This document shows, one piece after another, positions 54,455-63,626 of a stretch of 64,000 bases of DNA. This DNA comes from Streptococcus salivarius (GTDB taxonomy: Bacteria > Bacillota > Bacilli > Lactobacillales > Streptococcaceae). A program made the translations under genes and the position numbers. Within the stretch, counting starts at the first letter, position 1; every line of letters begins with the position of its first letter. The notes under the pieces were generated by a model that was not told the DNA's origin, made no database searches, and saw only the letters and a list, made by a program, of their open reading frames with translations. The DNA lies in NCBI RefSeq assembly GCF_000785515.1, contig NZ_CP009913.1, forward strand, positions 1,888,001-1,952,000, read 5' to 3'.

Positions 54455-55265
54455 TGAATAGCACCTCACTTAATCCTTCTTTTTCATAAGTAAAAGGAAT
54501 CCCCTCCCGATCCATAACCTGCTTAACAGCTGCTAATCCTTTGACTAAGATGTCATGATTTTGTCGTTCAAAAGATAGACCATTTAATTTGAGCAGAGAC
54601 ATCAATGACTTCAAACTTAAATCCTCAGTATAAATCTTGTATTTGACATTATCACTATCATCTAAGTAAATCAGCTTATGATTCTTCAACAAATAGTTTT
54701 TCGTACAAACCTGTTCAAGATTAGACAGAATATGACTTGAGATAATAAAGGTTAGGCCATGATTTTTAGCTAATTTTTTTATTAATGTGAGGAGACTGTT
54801 GATTCCATTAGGATCCAGACCATTTGTAGGCTCATCAAGAAGGATGAGTTCATCTGAAGCAATTAAGGCGATAAACAAACCCACACGTTGCTTCATTCCC
54901 AAAGACAATTTGGAAGCCTTGCGTCTAAAATAGGCCGCCACCTCCAACTCGTCCTTATAACGGTCAATCAACGCGTAATCCTTACTGTACAACTTACAAT
55001 AGAATTTAAGGTTAGCTTCAACAGTCATGTTAGGATATAGAGCTGGAGCTTCAATCAAGGCTCCTACACTTTTTGTTTTTAAGTCAATAATATCCTTGGG
55101 TCCTGCCAAGATACCTGATACTAGTTTCATCAGGGTCGTCTTCCCTGCACCATTATTACCAATCAAACCAGCAATATCCCCCTTCTCTAACGTGAATGAG
55201 ATATTATCCAAAACAGTTTGCTTTCCAAAACTATAGGTTAAGCCTTTCACCGCTAGCACTGTCAT
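54444..55265 (-). CDS. ABC transporter ATPase, BcrA/lantibiotic-immunity type
   Basis: A 273-residue nucleotide-binding protein. Walker A is GNNGAGKT, the signature is SKLSLGMKQRVGL, Walker B is LILLDEPTNGLDP, and the switch is IISSHIL. The long C-terminal extension and LSLGMKQR signature are those of the bacitracin/lantibiotic resistance group. It lies 129 bp after the thioredoxin-like gene with no clear terminator between, so it may be read from the ComR-box promoter at 56398-56443 as well as from its own. Confidence 0.85.
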   Translation of the reverse strand: MTVLAVKGLTYSFGKQTVLDNISFTLEKGDIAGLIGNNGAGKTTLMKLVSGILAGPKDIIDLKTKSVGALIEAPALYPNMTVEANLKFYCKLYSKDYALIDRYKDELEVAAYFRRKASKLSLGMKQRVGLFIALIASDELILLDEPTNGLDPNGINSLLTLIKKLAKNHGLTFIISSHILSNLEQVCTKNYLLKNHKLIYLDDSDNVKYKIYTEDLSLKSLMSLLKLNGLSFERQNHDILVKGLAAVKQVMDREGIPFTYEKEGLSEVLFNEK

Positions 55266-55393
55266 GTATTTACCTTTCTTTGTTTAAATAACTAGCCCAA
55301 TCGCTTATGATACTCGAAGAAATGACCTTAGATTAAGTCCGATGAAATCATATTTGATAAATTTTTTTATTTCTCGACTTAGAAAATAGTCTG

Positions 55394-56254
55394 TTAGAAA
55401 AATTTCCCTAAAAGACTTATAAGCAGGTCTGTTAGATTCCTAAAAACTTGCTTAATTTGAGACATTAGGCTAGTAACAGACAGGTCTGTAGGATTAACTG
55501 TATTCTCACCACCATCCTTGATAGTATCTTCAGAGGGGGATTCAGGTAAGGGATTTTCCGCCTTCTCTACTACCTCTGTTCCCTCTGGTGTCTCCGTTTT
55601 CTCAGTTTCTTCCTTAAAAACAGCCTGATAAATAGCTTGGGCATCCGGAGCACTACCAAGATAGCCAGAAATCAATTGACCATTTTTGAGACGAATTACA
55701 CTTGGAGTTCCTGGAATTCCTAGCTTATCAAATAGTATTTTACGAGATTCACGGTCTAACTGATCCGAATCTGTATTGTAATAAAGAAGCTGACCATCAA
55801 TCAGGGTATTGAAATCCTTCAAAACTGGAGAATTTTGACGACAATAGTAGCAGGTTGGCCGGCCAACATAAAGGATATGGTCTCCGCCATCTTCAGTCAA
55901 CATATTTGTGACATCACTATAAGAGACTGGCTTCAGGTTTTCAAGATTCTTTTCATAAGTTTCAACCGAAACCTCTTCGGACCTCACTTCTGTCTCAGCC
56001 ACTCCTGTCTGTGATGATGGAAGAAGTGAATTTTCCTTTGTCTCACTATTAGATTCAGCCTTCTCAACCACTTGTTCGGAGGTTGTTTCGGAAGAAATCT
56101 GTACATTATCTACCTGACTATTCTCAACAAAATTATTGGATAATTCGATTGTAGATTCCTTAACATCTGGCTCATCCGCTGCTCCACTAAGCACTGCTAA
56201 CTGGCAAGTACCTAAAACAAAACTCGCCATCAAAATAAATTGTATTTTCTTCAT
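55394..56254 (-). CDS. Secreted thioredoxin-fold protein, bacteriocin-associated
   Basis: A 286-residue protein. A signal peptide (about residues 1-25, ending VLSGA) is followed by a Glu/Ser/Thr-rich stretch to about 105. A thioredoxin fold follows, with active site CYYC (GRPTCYYCRQNS) and cis-proline GTPSVIRL. After an acidic Thr/Pro-rich linker the protein ends in an amphipathic segment (LLISLLGKFF). Similar thioredoxin-like accessory proteins occur in bacteriocin loci of lactic bacteria and may help form disulfides, though the neighbouring peptide has no cysteine. A ComR-box promoter stands about 145 bp upstream. Confidence 0.75.
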   Translation of the reverse strand: MKKIQFILMASFVLGTCQLAVLSGAADEPDVKESTIELSNNFVENSQVDNVQISSETTSEQVVEKAESNSETKENSLLPSSQTGVAETEVRSEEVSVETYEKNLENLKPVSYSDVTNMLTEDGGDHILYVGRPTCYYCRQNSPVLKDFNTLIDGQLLYYNTDSDQLDRESRKILFDKLGIPGTPSVIRLKNGQLISGYLGSAPDAQAIYQAVFKEETEKTETPEGTEVVEKAENPLPESPSEDTIKDGGENTVNPTDLSVTSLMSQIKQVFRNLTDLLISLLGKFF

Positions 56255-56286
56255 GTGTTCTCCTTATTTGTTTACTGTGTGACATC

Positions 56287-56337
56287 TTATCTTTTACCCA
56301 TTAACAAAAGCAAGGGTACCATGACATTAATTACCAT
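56287..56337 (-). CDS. 16-residue hydrophobic leader peptide
   Basis: Frame ATG 56337 to TAA 56287, product MVINVMVPLLLLMGKR, preceded at 7 bases by AAAGGAGAG, a very strong ribosome binding site. It lies in the leader of the thioredoxin-like mRNA, about 55 nt after the predicted start of transcription from the ComR-box promoter. It could be a translated control peptide, a small toxin-like or signal peptide, or a by-product. Too short to classify. Confidence 0.4.
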   Translation of the reverse strand: MVINVMVPLLLLMGKR

Positions 56338-56397
56338 ATTTCTCTCCTTTTTCTATTTAATTAGCACTTTAACAACTAGGTCCAAGCTATGAACTTC

Positions 56398-56443
56398 ATT
56401 ATAAGAGCTTAACAAGATAAAAAATAGTGACATAAATGTCACC
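56398..56443 (-). promoter_or_regulatory. ComR-box (ECom) promoter of thioredoxin-like gene
   Basis: GTGACAT-AA-ATGTCAC (56427-56442) is followed on the minus strand by a T tract (ATTTTTT) and TATAAT (56398-56403), with 22 bp from the box to the -10. ComR, the competence regulator activated by XIP in the salivarius group, binds a GACA-N4-TGTC palindrome placed this way before comX, comS and bacteriocin genes. Confidence 0.7.
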
Positions 56444-56459
56444 ATTCCATAGAATTAAA

Positions 56460-56493
56460 GACAAAAGAAAAGGCTAAGTATATAAACTCAACC
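56460..56493 (-). terminator. Weak terminator after bacteriocin/immunity transcript
   Basis: Minus-strand stem GGTTGAGT/ACTTAGCC (G-T pairs) with a 6-nt loop, then TTTTCTTTT. It separates the two ComR-box transcripts. Confidence 0.5.
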
Positions 56494-56520
56494 TAAGACT
56501 ATAGTAATCAACAGAGAAAA

Positions 56521-56721
56521 TCATTTCTCCTTGTCCTTACCCGCTACCCTAAGGGCAAATAAAGAAAAAGCTAACGAAAGTGTTGACCAGACGAGACAAT
56601 GGTCAATAAAGGCAACGCCTTCGGTGAAACTTAGAGTAGCATTTATCATCACAATAAATAGCCAGACGATCACGATAACAATGCTTAAGCTTCTAATAAG
56701 ATTATTTTTCTGTTTATCCAT
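56521..56721 (-). CDS. Small two-helix membrane protein, possible immunity protein
   Basis: A 66-residue protein (start MDKQKNNLIRS; an ATG five codons earlier is also possible) with two transmembrane helices (SIVIVIVWLFIVMINATLSF and CLVWSTLSLAFSLFALRV) and a charged C-terminus. It starts 36 bp after the bacteriocin-like gene on the same transcript. Small two-helix proteins in this position are often bacteriocin immunity proteins. Start site uncertain because both upstream sites are weak. Confidence 0.55.
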   Translation of the reverse strand: MDKQKNNLIRSLSIVIVIVWLFIVMINATLSFTEGVAFIDHCLVWSTLSLAFSLFALRVAGKDKEK

Positions 56722-56757
56722 ATTACTCTTTCCCATATTTGGTACTCATGGTAACTT

Positions 56758-56907
56758 CTAATCACCATAAGGGTATTTCCTTTTCAACCACCATCTGTTC
56801 CAACCCAATCGTTCAGGTAAGGTTTGAGGTCTAGATACAAAATCACCCCCTGTGACATTTTCTAAGGTTTCAGCAGTGAGCTCTTCGCCATATGCCTTAG
56901 TTCGCAT
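56758..56907 (-). CDS. Double-glycine bacteriocin-like peptide precursor
   Basis: A 49-residue precursor. The leader (1-21) begins MRTKAYGEEL and ends LENVTGG, a double-glycine cleavage site used by peptidase-containing ABC exporters (ComA/BlpA type). The predicted mature peptide has 28 residues, no cysteine, three Trp, net positive charge, and a C-terminus GWNRWWLKRKYPYGD. AAAGGAG stands before the ATG at 56907; the longer frame to 56952 is unsupported. A ComR-box promoter lies about 100 bp upstream. The dedicated exporter is not in this window. It could instead be a signalling peptide. Confidence 0.7.
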   Translation of the reverse strand: MRTKAYGEELTAETLENVTGGDFVSRPQTLPERLGWNRWWLKRKYPYGD

Positions 56908-57008
56908 TCTTATTTCTCCTTTCTTGTCAAAAATAAATACAGCAATAACCACTTGGACTATTCAAAAACTAGTTGTCTTGGTAACCTAGTGGGTTTGGCT
57001 ATAAGGTC

Positions 57009-57055
57009 ATTATAGGTTCTCTCTTTTCAAAAAAATAGTGACATAAATGTCACTA
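57009..57055 (-). promoter_or_regulatory. ComR-box (ECom) promoter of the bacteriocin-like gene
   Basis: A perfect 9-bp inverted repeat TAGTGACAT-AA-ATGTCACTA (57036-57055), then a T tract (ATTTTTTT) and TATAAT (57009-57014) on the minus strand. The distance from box to -10 is 22 bp, exactly as at 56398-56443. Confidence 0.75.
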
Positions 57056-57092
57056 TCTCTGAACACAAAAATCCAGGCCTTTATAGGACCTG

Positions 57093-57323
57093 TTACAAAA
57101 CTTGTTTATTTCTACGGTGTTTCAGAATAAGATAAAAAATAACCTCAAAAAGGAGAAAACTAAAATAAAGTCCTAAAACGTAAAGCAAAGTTTCCCATTT
57201 ATCTGTTACTGATTGAAAATGGCCATGATGATCCACTGTACGGATGCTAATCAAAAGACAAACATCTAGAAATAGGGCTAGAAGAATACCATTAAAGCCT
57301 ATAAAAAAACGCTTTTTAACCAT
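57093..57323 (-). CDS. Small two-helix membrane protein
   Basis: A 76-residue protein with two transmembrane helices and basic ends (MVKKRFF, KHRRNKQVL), separated by an outside loop RTVDHHGHFQSVTDKWE. AGGAGTC precedes the ATG. It lies upstream of the bacteriocin ComR box, after uvrA, and is not on the ComR-box transcripts. Its size and place suggest an immunity-like protein, but no family is recognised. Confidence 0.55.
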   Translation of the reverse strand: MVKKRFFIGFNGILLALFLDVCLLISIRTVDHHGHFQSVTDKWETLLYVLGLYFSFLLFEVIFYLILKHRRNKQVL

Positions 57324-57390
57324 AGTCTGACTCCTGTATGTTTTTTCTTAACCATAGAATAGCAAGCTCAACTTAAACCAGCCTAAAGCA

Positions 57391-57415
57391 AAAAAAAGAC
57401 TCAAAGAGTCTTTTT
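57391..57415 (-). terminator. Terminator after uvrA
   Basis: Perfect stem AAAAAGACTC/GAGTCTTTTT with a 3-nt loop and T run, 3 bp after the uvrA stop codon. Confidence 0.85.
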
Positions 57416-57418
57416 ACT

Positions 57419-60244
57419 TTATGTCAATTTTTCTTTCAAATATTGTCCTGTGTAGCTTTCTGGAACAGCTGCCACCTCTTCTGGAGTCCCTGTAGCTACG
57501 ATGGTACCTCCACCGACACCGCCTTCAGGACCCAAATCAATGATATGGTCTGCGGTCTTGATAACATCCAGATTGTGCTCAATCACGAGAACAGTGTTGC
57601 CATCATCCGCAAAACGCTGAAGCACCTTCAAAAGACGTGCAATGTCATCTGTATGGAGACCCGTCGTCGGTTCATCCAGAATGTAGAAAGACTTACCAGT
57701 AGAGCGTTTGTGCAACTCACTAGCCAACTTCATACGTTGAGCTTCTCCACCTGATAGGGTTGTTGCTGGTTGTCCCAAGGTCACATACCCAAGCCCTACA
57801 TCCTTGATCGTCTGCACCTTACGAGCAATCTTAGGAATAGCCGCAAAGAAGTCAACCGCGTCATCAACTGTCATATCTAGAATCTCCGCGATATTTTTCC
57901 CTTTATAACGAACCTCTAGGGTCTCAGAATTATAGCGTGTGCCATGACAAACCTCACAAGGGACATAAACATCAGGCAAGAAATGCATCTCAATCTTGAT
58001 AATACCATCACCAGAGCAGGCTTCACAACGGCCTCCCTTGACATTGAAAGAGAAACGCCCCTTCTTATAACCTCGAATCTTGGCCTCATTGGTTTGGGCA
58101 AAAAGATCACGAATATCGTCAAAAACGCCTGTATAAGTCGCTGGATTAGAACGAGGTGTACGCCCAATTGGACTTTGGTCAATATCAATCAAACGCTCGA
58201 TATGTTCAATGCCTGTCACTGATTTGTGTTTACCAGGTTTCTCACTATTGCGATTGAGCTCTTGGGCAATTTTTTTCTTGAGAATCCCGTTAACCAAAGT
58301 CGATTTTCCTGAACCAGAAACACCTGTGACTGCAATCAACTTTCCAAGCGGAAACTTGACAGACACATTCTTAAGGTTATTTTCGCTAGCTCCTGTAACC
58401 TCGATAAAACGACCATTACCTACACGACGTTCCGTAGGTACAGGAATTGATTTGGCACCTGACAAGTACTGACCAGTAATTGACTTCTTGTTTTTAGCCA
58501 CTTCCTCTGGGGTTCCAGAGGCCATGATTTGACCACCAAAGGCACCAGCACCAGGTCCCACATCGATAAGCCAGTCAGCCTCACGCATGGTATCTTCATC
58601 ATGCTCCACCACAATCAAGGTATTGCCAAGGTCACGCATCTTTTTAAGACTTGAAATCAAGCGATCATTGTCACGCTGATGAAGCCCAATAGAAGGCTCA
58701 TCCAACACATATAGGACTCCAGAAAGGTTAGAGCCAATCTGTGTCGCCAAACGGATACGCTGACTCTCACCACCTGAAAGGGTTCCAGCCATACGAGAGA
58801 GAGTCAAATAATTAAGGCCTACATTATTTAAGAAAGTCAAGCGATCCTTGATTTCCTTAACAATTGGACGAGCGATCACTCCCTCGTTTTCACCTAATTC
58901 AAGGTTATCGATTTCCTTAAGATGATCTGAAATAGACAAATCAGAGATTTGACCAATATTGAGACCATTCTCACCACCAACACGAACTGAGAGTGCTGCT
59001 TCGTTAAGACGATAGCCATGACAAGTTGGACATGACAGCTCATTCATATAACCTCGCATGACATTGCGAGTGAAATCACTATTGGTCTCGTGATAGCGAC
59101 GATTGATATTAGTCACAACCCCTTCAAAAGGAATGTCAATATCACGCACCCCACCAAAATCATTAACATAATGGAAATGGAATTCACGATCCCCAGATCC
59201 GTAGAGAATCAAATCTTGTTCTTCTTTTTTAAGATCTTCAAATGGCGTATCCATATCCACGCCGAACTGCTCCATAGCCTGCTCAAGCATAGCTGGATAA
59301 TAGTTGGACGAAATAGGATTCCAAGGCGCCAGAGCACCTTCACGCAAGGTCTTACTAGCATCAGGGATAACCAAATCCATATCAACTTCCAGTTTATTAC
59401 CCAAACCATCACAGGTCGGACAAGAGCCAAATGGCGCATTGAATGAAAAGAGACGAGGCTCCAACTCTGGCACTGTGAAGCCACAAACCGGACAAGAATA
59501 ATGTTCTGAGTAAAGCAGTTCATTATCATCCATGGTATCCACAATCAAGTAGCCATCTGCTAAACGTAGGGCCGCCTCCACCGAATCAAAGAGACGACTA
59601 CGGATACCATCCTTATTCACCAAGCGGTCTACAACTACTTCTATATTATGCATTTTAGACTTAGACAACTCTGGCACTTCTGTGACATCGTAAATCTCAC
59701 CATCTACACGAACACGAACATAACCGTCCTTTTGTACACGCTCAAAAACGGCCTTGTGTTGCCCTTTTCTACGACGAACAATCGGCGCTAAAATCTGCAT
59801 ACGCGTACGCTCAGGAAGAGCTAGAACCTCGTCCACAATCTGTTCCACAGAGGATGACTGAATGGCCCCATGACCATTAGGACAATAAGGAACACCCACA
59901 CGGGCATAAAGAAGACGAAGATAGTCATTAATCTCTGTTGCCGTTCCGACCGTCGAACGAGGGTTTTTGCTTGTTGTTTTCTGGTCAATGGAGATGGCAG
60001 GACTCAAACCATCAATCGAGTCCACATCAGGTTTCTCCATATTTCCCAAAAACTGGCGGGCATAAGCCGAGAGACTTTCAACATAACGACGTTGCCCCTC
60101 TGCATAGATGGTATCAAAGGCCAAGGAAGACTTCCCAGAACCTGATAAACCCGTCACCACCACCAGTTTATCACGCGGAATCTCCACATCGATATTTTTT
60201 AAATTGTGAGCTCTTGCTCCATGAATCACTAACTTATCTTGCAT
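57419..60244 (-). CDS. uvrA: Excinuclease ABC subunit A
   Basis: A 941-residue UvrA, the damage-recognition ATPase of nucleotide excision repair. Two ABC modules are visible with Walker [15 protein letters not shown] and [13 protein letters not shown], signatures [12 protein letters not shown] and [12 protein letters not shown], and zinc fingers with [12 protein letters not shown] and [14 protein letters not shown]. Length is normal. The promoter is an extended -10 at 60327-60332. Confidence 0.97.
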   Translation of the reverse strand: MQDKLVIHGARAHNLKNIDVEIPRDKLVVVTGLSGSGKSSLAFDTIYAEGQRRYVESLSAYARQFLGNMEKPDVDSIDGLSPAISIDQKTTSKNPRSTVGTATEINDYLRLLYARVGVPYCPNGHGAIQSSSVEQIVDEVLALPERTRMQILAPIVRRRKGQHKAVFERVQKDGYVRVRVDGEIYDVTEVPELSKSKMHNIEVVVDRLVNKDGIRSRLFDSVEAALRLADGYLIVDTMDDNELLYSEHYSCPVCGFTVPELEPRLFSFNAPFGSCPTCDGLGNKLEVDMDLVIPDASKTLREGALAPWNPISSNYYPAMLEQAMEQFGVDMDTPFEDLKKEEQDLILYGSGDREFHFHYVNDFGGVRDIDIPFEGVVTNINRRYHETNSDFTRNVMRGYMNELSCPTCHGYRLNEAALSVRVGGENGLNIGQISDLSISDHLKEIDNLELGENEGVIARPIVKEIKDRLTFLNNVGLNYLTLSRMAGTLSGGESQRIRLATQIGSNLSGVLYVLDEPSIGLHQRDNDRLISSLKKMRDLGNTLIVVEHDEDTMREADWLIDVGPGAGAFGGQIMASGTPEEVAKNKKSITGQYLSGAKSIPVPTERRVGNGRFIEVTGASENNLKNVSVKFPLGKLIAVTGVSGSGKSTLVNGILKKKIAQELNRNSEKPGKHKSVTGIEHIERLIDIDQSPIGRTPRSNPATYTGVFDDIRDLFAQTNEAKIRGYKKGRFSFNVKGGRCEACSGDGIIKIEMHFLPDVYVPCEVCHGTRYNSETLEVRYKGKNIAEILDMTVDDAVDFFAAIPKIARKVQTIKDVGLGYVTLGQPATTLSGGEAQRMKLASELHKRSTGKSFYILDEPTTGLHTDDIARLLKVLQRFADDGNTVLVIEHNLDVIKTADHIIDLGPEGGVGGGTIVATGTPEEVAAVPESYTGQYLKEKLT

Positions 60245-60326
60245 ATTTTTAAGAGGCCCTAGCGCAAAAGCTACTGCCGCTCCTTTCTACAGACGGATGG
60301 AAAATCCATCCCGACTTTCTCTCATA

Positions 60327-60332
60327 ATTATA
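60327..60332 (-). promoter_or_regulatory. Extended -10 promoter of uvrA
   Basis: TG-T-TATAAT on the minus strand, about 83 bp upstream of the uvrA ATG. A short hairpin GGATGG/CCATCC (60295-60311) lies in the leader. Confidence 0.5.
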
Positions 60333-60540
60333 ACAAAATTTCAATTTATCCAGCCCAAAAATGTTTCAAATGTAGTATAATGGTGGAGTGTCTAAAAAAG
60401 GCAAGGAACATCATCCCAAGCCTCATTTGACAGCACTAAAAAAAGCTAAGAGCAGTGTTTATTGGACTTAAAAGCGATTGTAAAAATCCTTTTATAATCA
60501 AGACGCCAGCGCTTACTTAATGACGAAGGAGGGGTTCCCA

Positions 60541-61485
60541 TTGAAACAAATGTTCTTATCCACCGGAAAAGAATTCAAAGAAATTGAAACATTCGAGCCT
60601 GGTGCTTGGATTCATTTGGTGAACCCTTCCCAAGAAGAAGCCATGAAGGTTGCAGAACGGTTTAACATTGATATTCAAGACCTCCGCGCCCCTCTGGACG
60701 TGGAAGAAACTTCACGTATCGATGTCGAAGATGACTACACCCTGATTCTGGTCGACGTCCCAACCCAAGAAGAGCGTAATAACAAAAGCTACTACGTCAC
60801 TATTCCATTGGGTATCATCGTTACTGATGAGGTGGTTGTTACTACCTGTCTTGAGGACATCAGTCTCATGGATAACTTCCTCAACCATCGTGTACGTAAC
60901 TTCTACACCTTCATGAAGACCCGTTTTGTCTTTCAGATTCTCTATCGCAATGCTCAACTTTACCTAACCGCCCTACGTTCTATCGACCGTCAGAGTGATA
61001 AATTGGAAGCTCAGTTGGAAAATGCGACTAAAAACGAGCATTTGATTGACATGATGGAATTGGAAAAATCCATTGTCTATCTAAAAGCCTCACTTAAGAT
61101 GAATGAGCGAATTGTTAAAAAGCTAACAGGTAACGCCTCTAGCTTGAAAAAATATATCGAGGACGAGGATCTCTTGGAAGATACACTGGTCGAAACCCAA
61201 CAGGCCATTGAGATGGCAGGCATCTATGAAAATGTCTTGAATGCCATGGCTGAAACCTCTGCCTCTATCATTGGCAATAACCAGAACACTATCATGAAAA
61301 CACTCGCTCTCATGACTATGGCTCTGGACATCCCAACCGTTATCTTCTCCGCCTACGGTATGAACTTTAAAAACAATTCTATGCCACTAAACGATTTAGA
61401 TAACGCCTTTTGGGTCATCTTCTTCATCGCAGCTTTCGGGTCATCCTGCGTTGTTATCTACTTTATCAGGAAAAAATGGTTCTAA
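60541..61485 (+). CDS. corA: CorA-type magnesium transporter
   Basis: A 314-residue CorA with a large cytoplasmic domain, long helix (DRQSDKLEAQLENATKN region) and two C-terminal transmembrane helices. The selectivity motif is YGMNFKN. I chose TTG at 60541 because AAGGAGGGG stands 7 bases before it and the product starts with the expected KQMFLSTGKEF; the ATG at 60520 lies upstream of that site and lacks its own. The 60382-60540 leader follows a TATAAT at 60376-60381 and holds no recognisable riboswitch. Confidence 0.9.
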   Translation: MKQMFLSTGKEFKEIETFEPGAWIHLVNPSQEEAMKVAERFNIDIQDLRAPLDVEETSRIDVEDDYTLILVDVPTQEERNNKSYYVTIPLGIIVTDEVVVTTCLEDISLMDNFLNHRVRNFYTFMKTRFVFQILYRNAQLYLTALRSIDRQSDKLEAQLENATKNEHLIDMMELEKSIVYLKASLKMNERIVKKLTGNASSLKKYIEDEDLLEDTLVETQQAIEMAGIYENVLNAMAETSASIIGNNQNTIMKTLALMTMALDIPTVIFSAYGMNFKNNSMPLNDLDNAFWVIFFIAAFGSSCVVIYFIRKKWF

Positions 61486-61554
61486 CATAGAGCCTCTTCT
61501 TTTCCCTAAACTTCAAAACTAAAAAAATAATACTATTTATCGAAAGGTCATCTC

Positions 61555-62226
61555 ATGGACATCCAAAAACTCACCAAGAAAAACCAAGAATTTATCCACA
61601 TCGCAACTAACCAACTCATCAAAGATGGTAAATCAGACCAAGAAATCAAAGACATTCTTGGCAATGTCATTCCTGAACTTATCGAAAATCAGAAAAAAGG
61701 AATTACAGGACGTGGACTCCTTGGTGCTCCAACTGTTTGGGCTGCTAGTTTCTCTCCTGAAAAACACCAAAAACCTGAAACTGATAAGCCTAACAAAGAA
61801 GTACCAGAAACAGATAAAACACCTTGGAAGATGTGGCTTGATACCTCACTCTTCCTTCTAGCCATCGTTGCTATCATGAACGCAATCTTTGGTTTCTCAG
61901 GTACACAAACTAGCTACGGTCTCACAACCCTTCTTTCAGTGTCATTCATTGGAGGCCTTGCTATGTATACCCCTTATCACTACATCTACCGTCACAATAA
62001 CAAACCAAAAGAAGAACGTCCAAAATGGTGGTTCAGCATGACCGTCATCACACTCTCTTTTATTGCATGGTTTGCTCTCTTTAGTCTTACAGCCCTTCTT
62101 CCAAGCTACCTCAACCCTGGTCTTTCACCAATTGTGATCCTTATCATTGGTGTCATTGCTGGTGTTGCCAAATACTTCTTCAAACGTCATTACAACGTCC
62201 AAAGTACTTACGCACCTGCATCTTAA
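61555..62226 (+). CDS. DUF1129 family membrane protein
   Basis: A 223-residue protein. The N-terminal half (LTKKNQEFIHIATNQLIKDG, ILGNVIPELIENQKKGITGR) is cytoplasmic and typical of DUF1129 proteins. Four transmembrane helices follow (from about residue 97). AAAGG precedes the ATG. Function unknown; it often lies next to corA in streptococci. Confidence 0.85.
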   Translation: MDIQKLTKKNQEFIHIATNQLIKDGKSDQEIKDILGNVIPELIENQKKGITGRGLLGAPTVWAASFSPEKHQKPETDKPNKEVPETDKTPWKMWLDTSLFLLAIVAIMNAIFGFSGTQTSYGLTTLLSVSFIGGLAMYTPYHYIYRHNNKPKEERPKWWFSMTVITLSFIAWFALFSLTALLPSYLNPGLSPIVILIIGVIAGVAKYFFKRHYNVQSTYAPAS

Positions 62227-62240
62227 TCAATCTCAACCTC

Positions 62241-62266
62241 AAGTACCCTTATGGGTGCTTTTTTAC
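62241..62266 (+). terminator. Terminator after DUF1129 gene
   Basis: Stem AAGTACCC/GGGTGCTT with a 4-nt loop and TTTTTT tail, 15 bp after the stop. Confidence 0.8.
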
Positions 62267-62342
62267 GTCAGAAATCTTGACACAGTTGGCTATTCTATAC
62301 TAAAATGTTAAAGTTAATAGACAAAAGAAAGAATTCCAATAG

Positions 62343-63224
62343 ATGCGTATCAAATTCCCTCTACTAATCATTGCTTGCTGCCTATTACTTATGGCTTGTG
62401 GCCACAAGAATACTCAGAAAAACTATCAAGCTTACTATAGTTTTAACAATGTGACGTCTTCCACTCAGGAAAAACAACTAGCAAAAGCCTTAAAAAGCAA
62501 GGGCATCCCGACAAAAGACTGGGACAATCTAGCCCCTTATATTAGTCGTTACAATCAGGAAAATACAAACCTCCAACCAGTTGTCAAAAATTGGACCAAA
62601 AGTAAAATCGGCAAGGATCAAAATCAATTCGTCACCTTCCTTAATGAAAAAACTTTCGAAGATAACAAATCACATTTTACTAATGACTTAAACTGCCGAC
62701 GAACATCATTCCTCCTTCTTCATGATCTTATTACAAGTTCAGAGGACCTCACCAAATTGGACCTCCCCCTTCAAAACGAATTTATAGATCTTAAGTCACG
62801 CCACAAAGAGCTAACTGCCAAGGATCAAGCTCTCTATAGTCTCCTCTTTGGGGATAATATCAGCTATCAGTCTACAGATGATCTTCTTAAAGCTTGGAAA
62901 AAAGCTGGACTCAAGTTCCCAGAAAAGGTTAAACTCCTCTCTGTCTTTCAAAATAGCCCTGGTGATGTCAGCAATTTCCACACGGCTATAGCTTATGAAA
63001 AAGATGGCAGTATCTATGTCTTTGAAAAACAGGACCCCACACTTCCTTACAGGTGGAGCCGCTTCAATAATTGGGCAGATATCAAAACACATTGGTTATC
63101 CAATCGCTTCAAAGTCTTCAAAAATAATGTTGATATCCTCGTTAACGACCAAAAATTTGATGATTTCTTAGAAAACGCCCTCTTTATACCACAAAACAAC
63201 CAACTAGCTCCTCAAGACAAATGA
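62343..63224 (+). CDS. DUF4300-type lipoprotein
   Basis: A 293-residue protein with a lipoprotein signal peptide (lipobox LLMAC, mature Cys 19). The body carries LNCRRTSFLLLHDLI and the C-terminal FHTAIAYEKDGSIYVFEKQDP, patterns of the streptococcal DUF4300 family. Function unknown. It has its own intergenic region with a poor promoter and ends inside its terminator. Confidence 0.78.
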   Translation: MRIKFPLLIIACCLLLMACGHKNTQKNYQAYYSFNNVTSSTQEKQLAKALKSKGIPTKDWDNLAPYISRYNQENTNLQPVVKNWTKSKIGKDQNQFVTFLNEKTFEDNKSHFTNDLNCRRTSFLLLHDLITSSEDLTKLDLPLQNEFIDLKSRHKELTAKDQALYSLLFGDNISYQSTDDLLKAWKKAGLKFPEKVKLLSVFQNSPGDVSNFHTAIAYEKDGSIYVFEKQDPTLPYRWSRFNNWADIKTHWLSNRFKVFKNNVDILVNDQKFDDFLENALFIPQNNQLAPQDK

Positions 63225-63243
63225 GAGACCAGTTGGTTTTTCT
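63198..63243 (+). terminator. Terminator overlapping the end of the DUF4300 gene
   Basis: Stem AACCAACT/AGTTGGTT (63198-63205 with 63231-63238) spanning the stop codon, followed by TTTTTC. Confidence 0.65.
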
Positions 63244-63314
63244 TTACGCTTAACTATAAGACTAAATCTCTCCATTTAGCCCTAGAAATGTCTAAAATCT
63301 ACAAAATCAAGACA

Positions 63315-63341
63315 GAAAAAAATACCCTCAATCGAGGGCAT
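63315..63341 (-). terminator. Terminator after rpsR
   Basis: Minus-strand stem ATGCCCTC/GAGGGTAT (one G-T pair) and seven T, 5 bp after the rpsR stop. Confidence 0.85.
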
Positions 63342-63345
63342 TATT

Positions 63346-63585
63346 TTAGTCTTCGTTTACGTAAGGCATAAGTGCCATAACGCGAGCGCGTTTAATCGCT
63401 GTTGTTACTTTACGTTGGTTTTTAGCTGAAGTTCCTGTTACACGACGTGGAAGAATTTTACCACGTTCTGAAACGAAACGGCTAAGAAGCTCAGTATCTT
63501 TGTAATCAACATATTCGATTTTGTTAGCTGCGATGTAATCAACTTTTTTACGGCGTTTGAATCCGCCACGACGTTGTTGAGCCAT
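63346..63585 (-). CDS. rpsR: 30S ribosomal protein S18
   Basis: A 79-residue S18 ([48 protein letters not shown]). It forms the platform of the small subunit with S6. Last gene of the rpsF-ssb-rpsR operon; AAAGGAG precedes the ATG. Confidence 0.97.
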   Translation of the reverse strand: MAQQRRGGFKRRKKVDYIAANKIEYVDYKDTELLSRFVSERGKILPRRVTGTSAKNQRKVTTAIKRARVMALMPYVNED

Positions 63586-63626
63586 GTTTATTTCTCCTTT
63601 ATATATTTAATTCGTTTTGTCCATTA

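Noticed and set aside
60382..60540. Magnesium riboswitch (M-box or ykkC-like) before corA
   Set aside because: I could not find the conserved helices or sequence blocks of known magnesium riboswitches; only a plain AT-rich leader.
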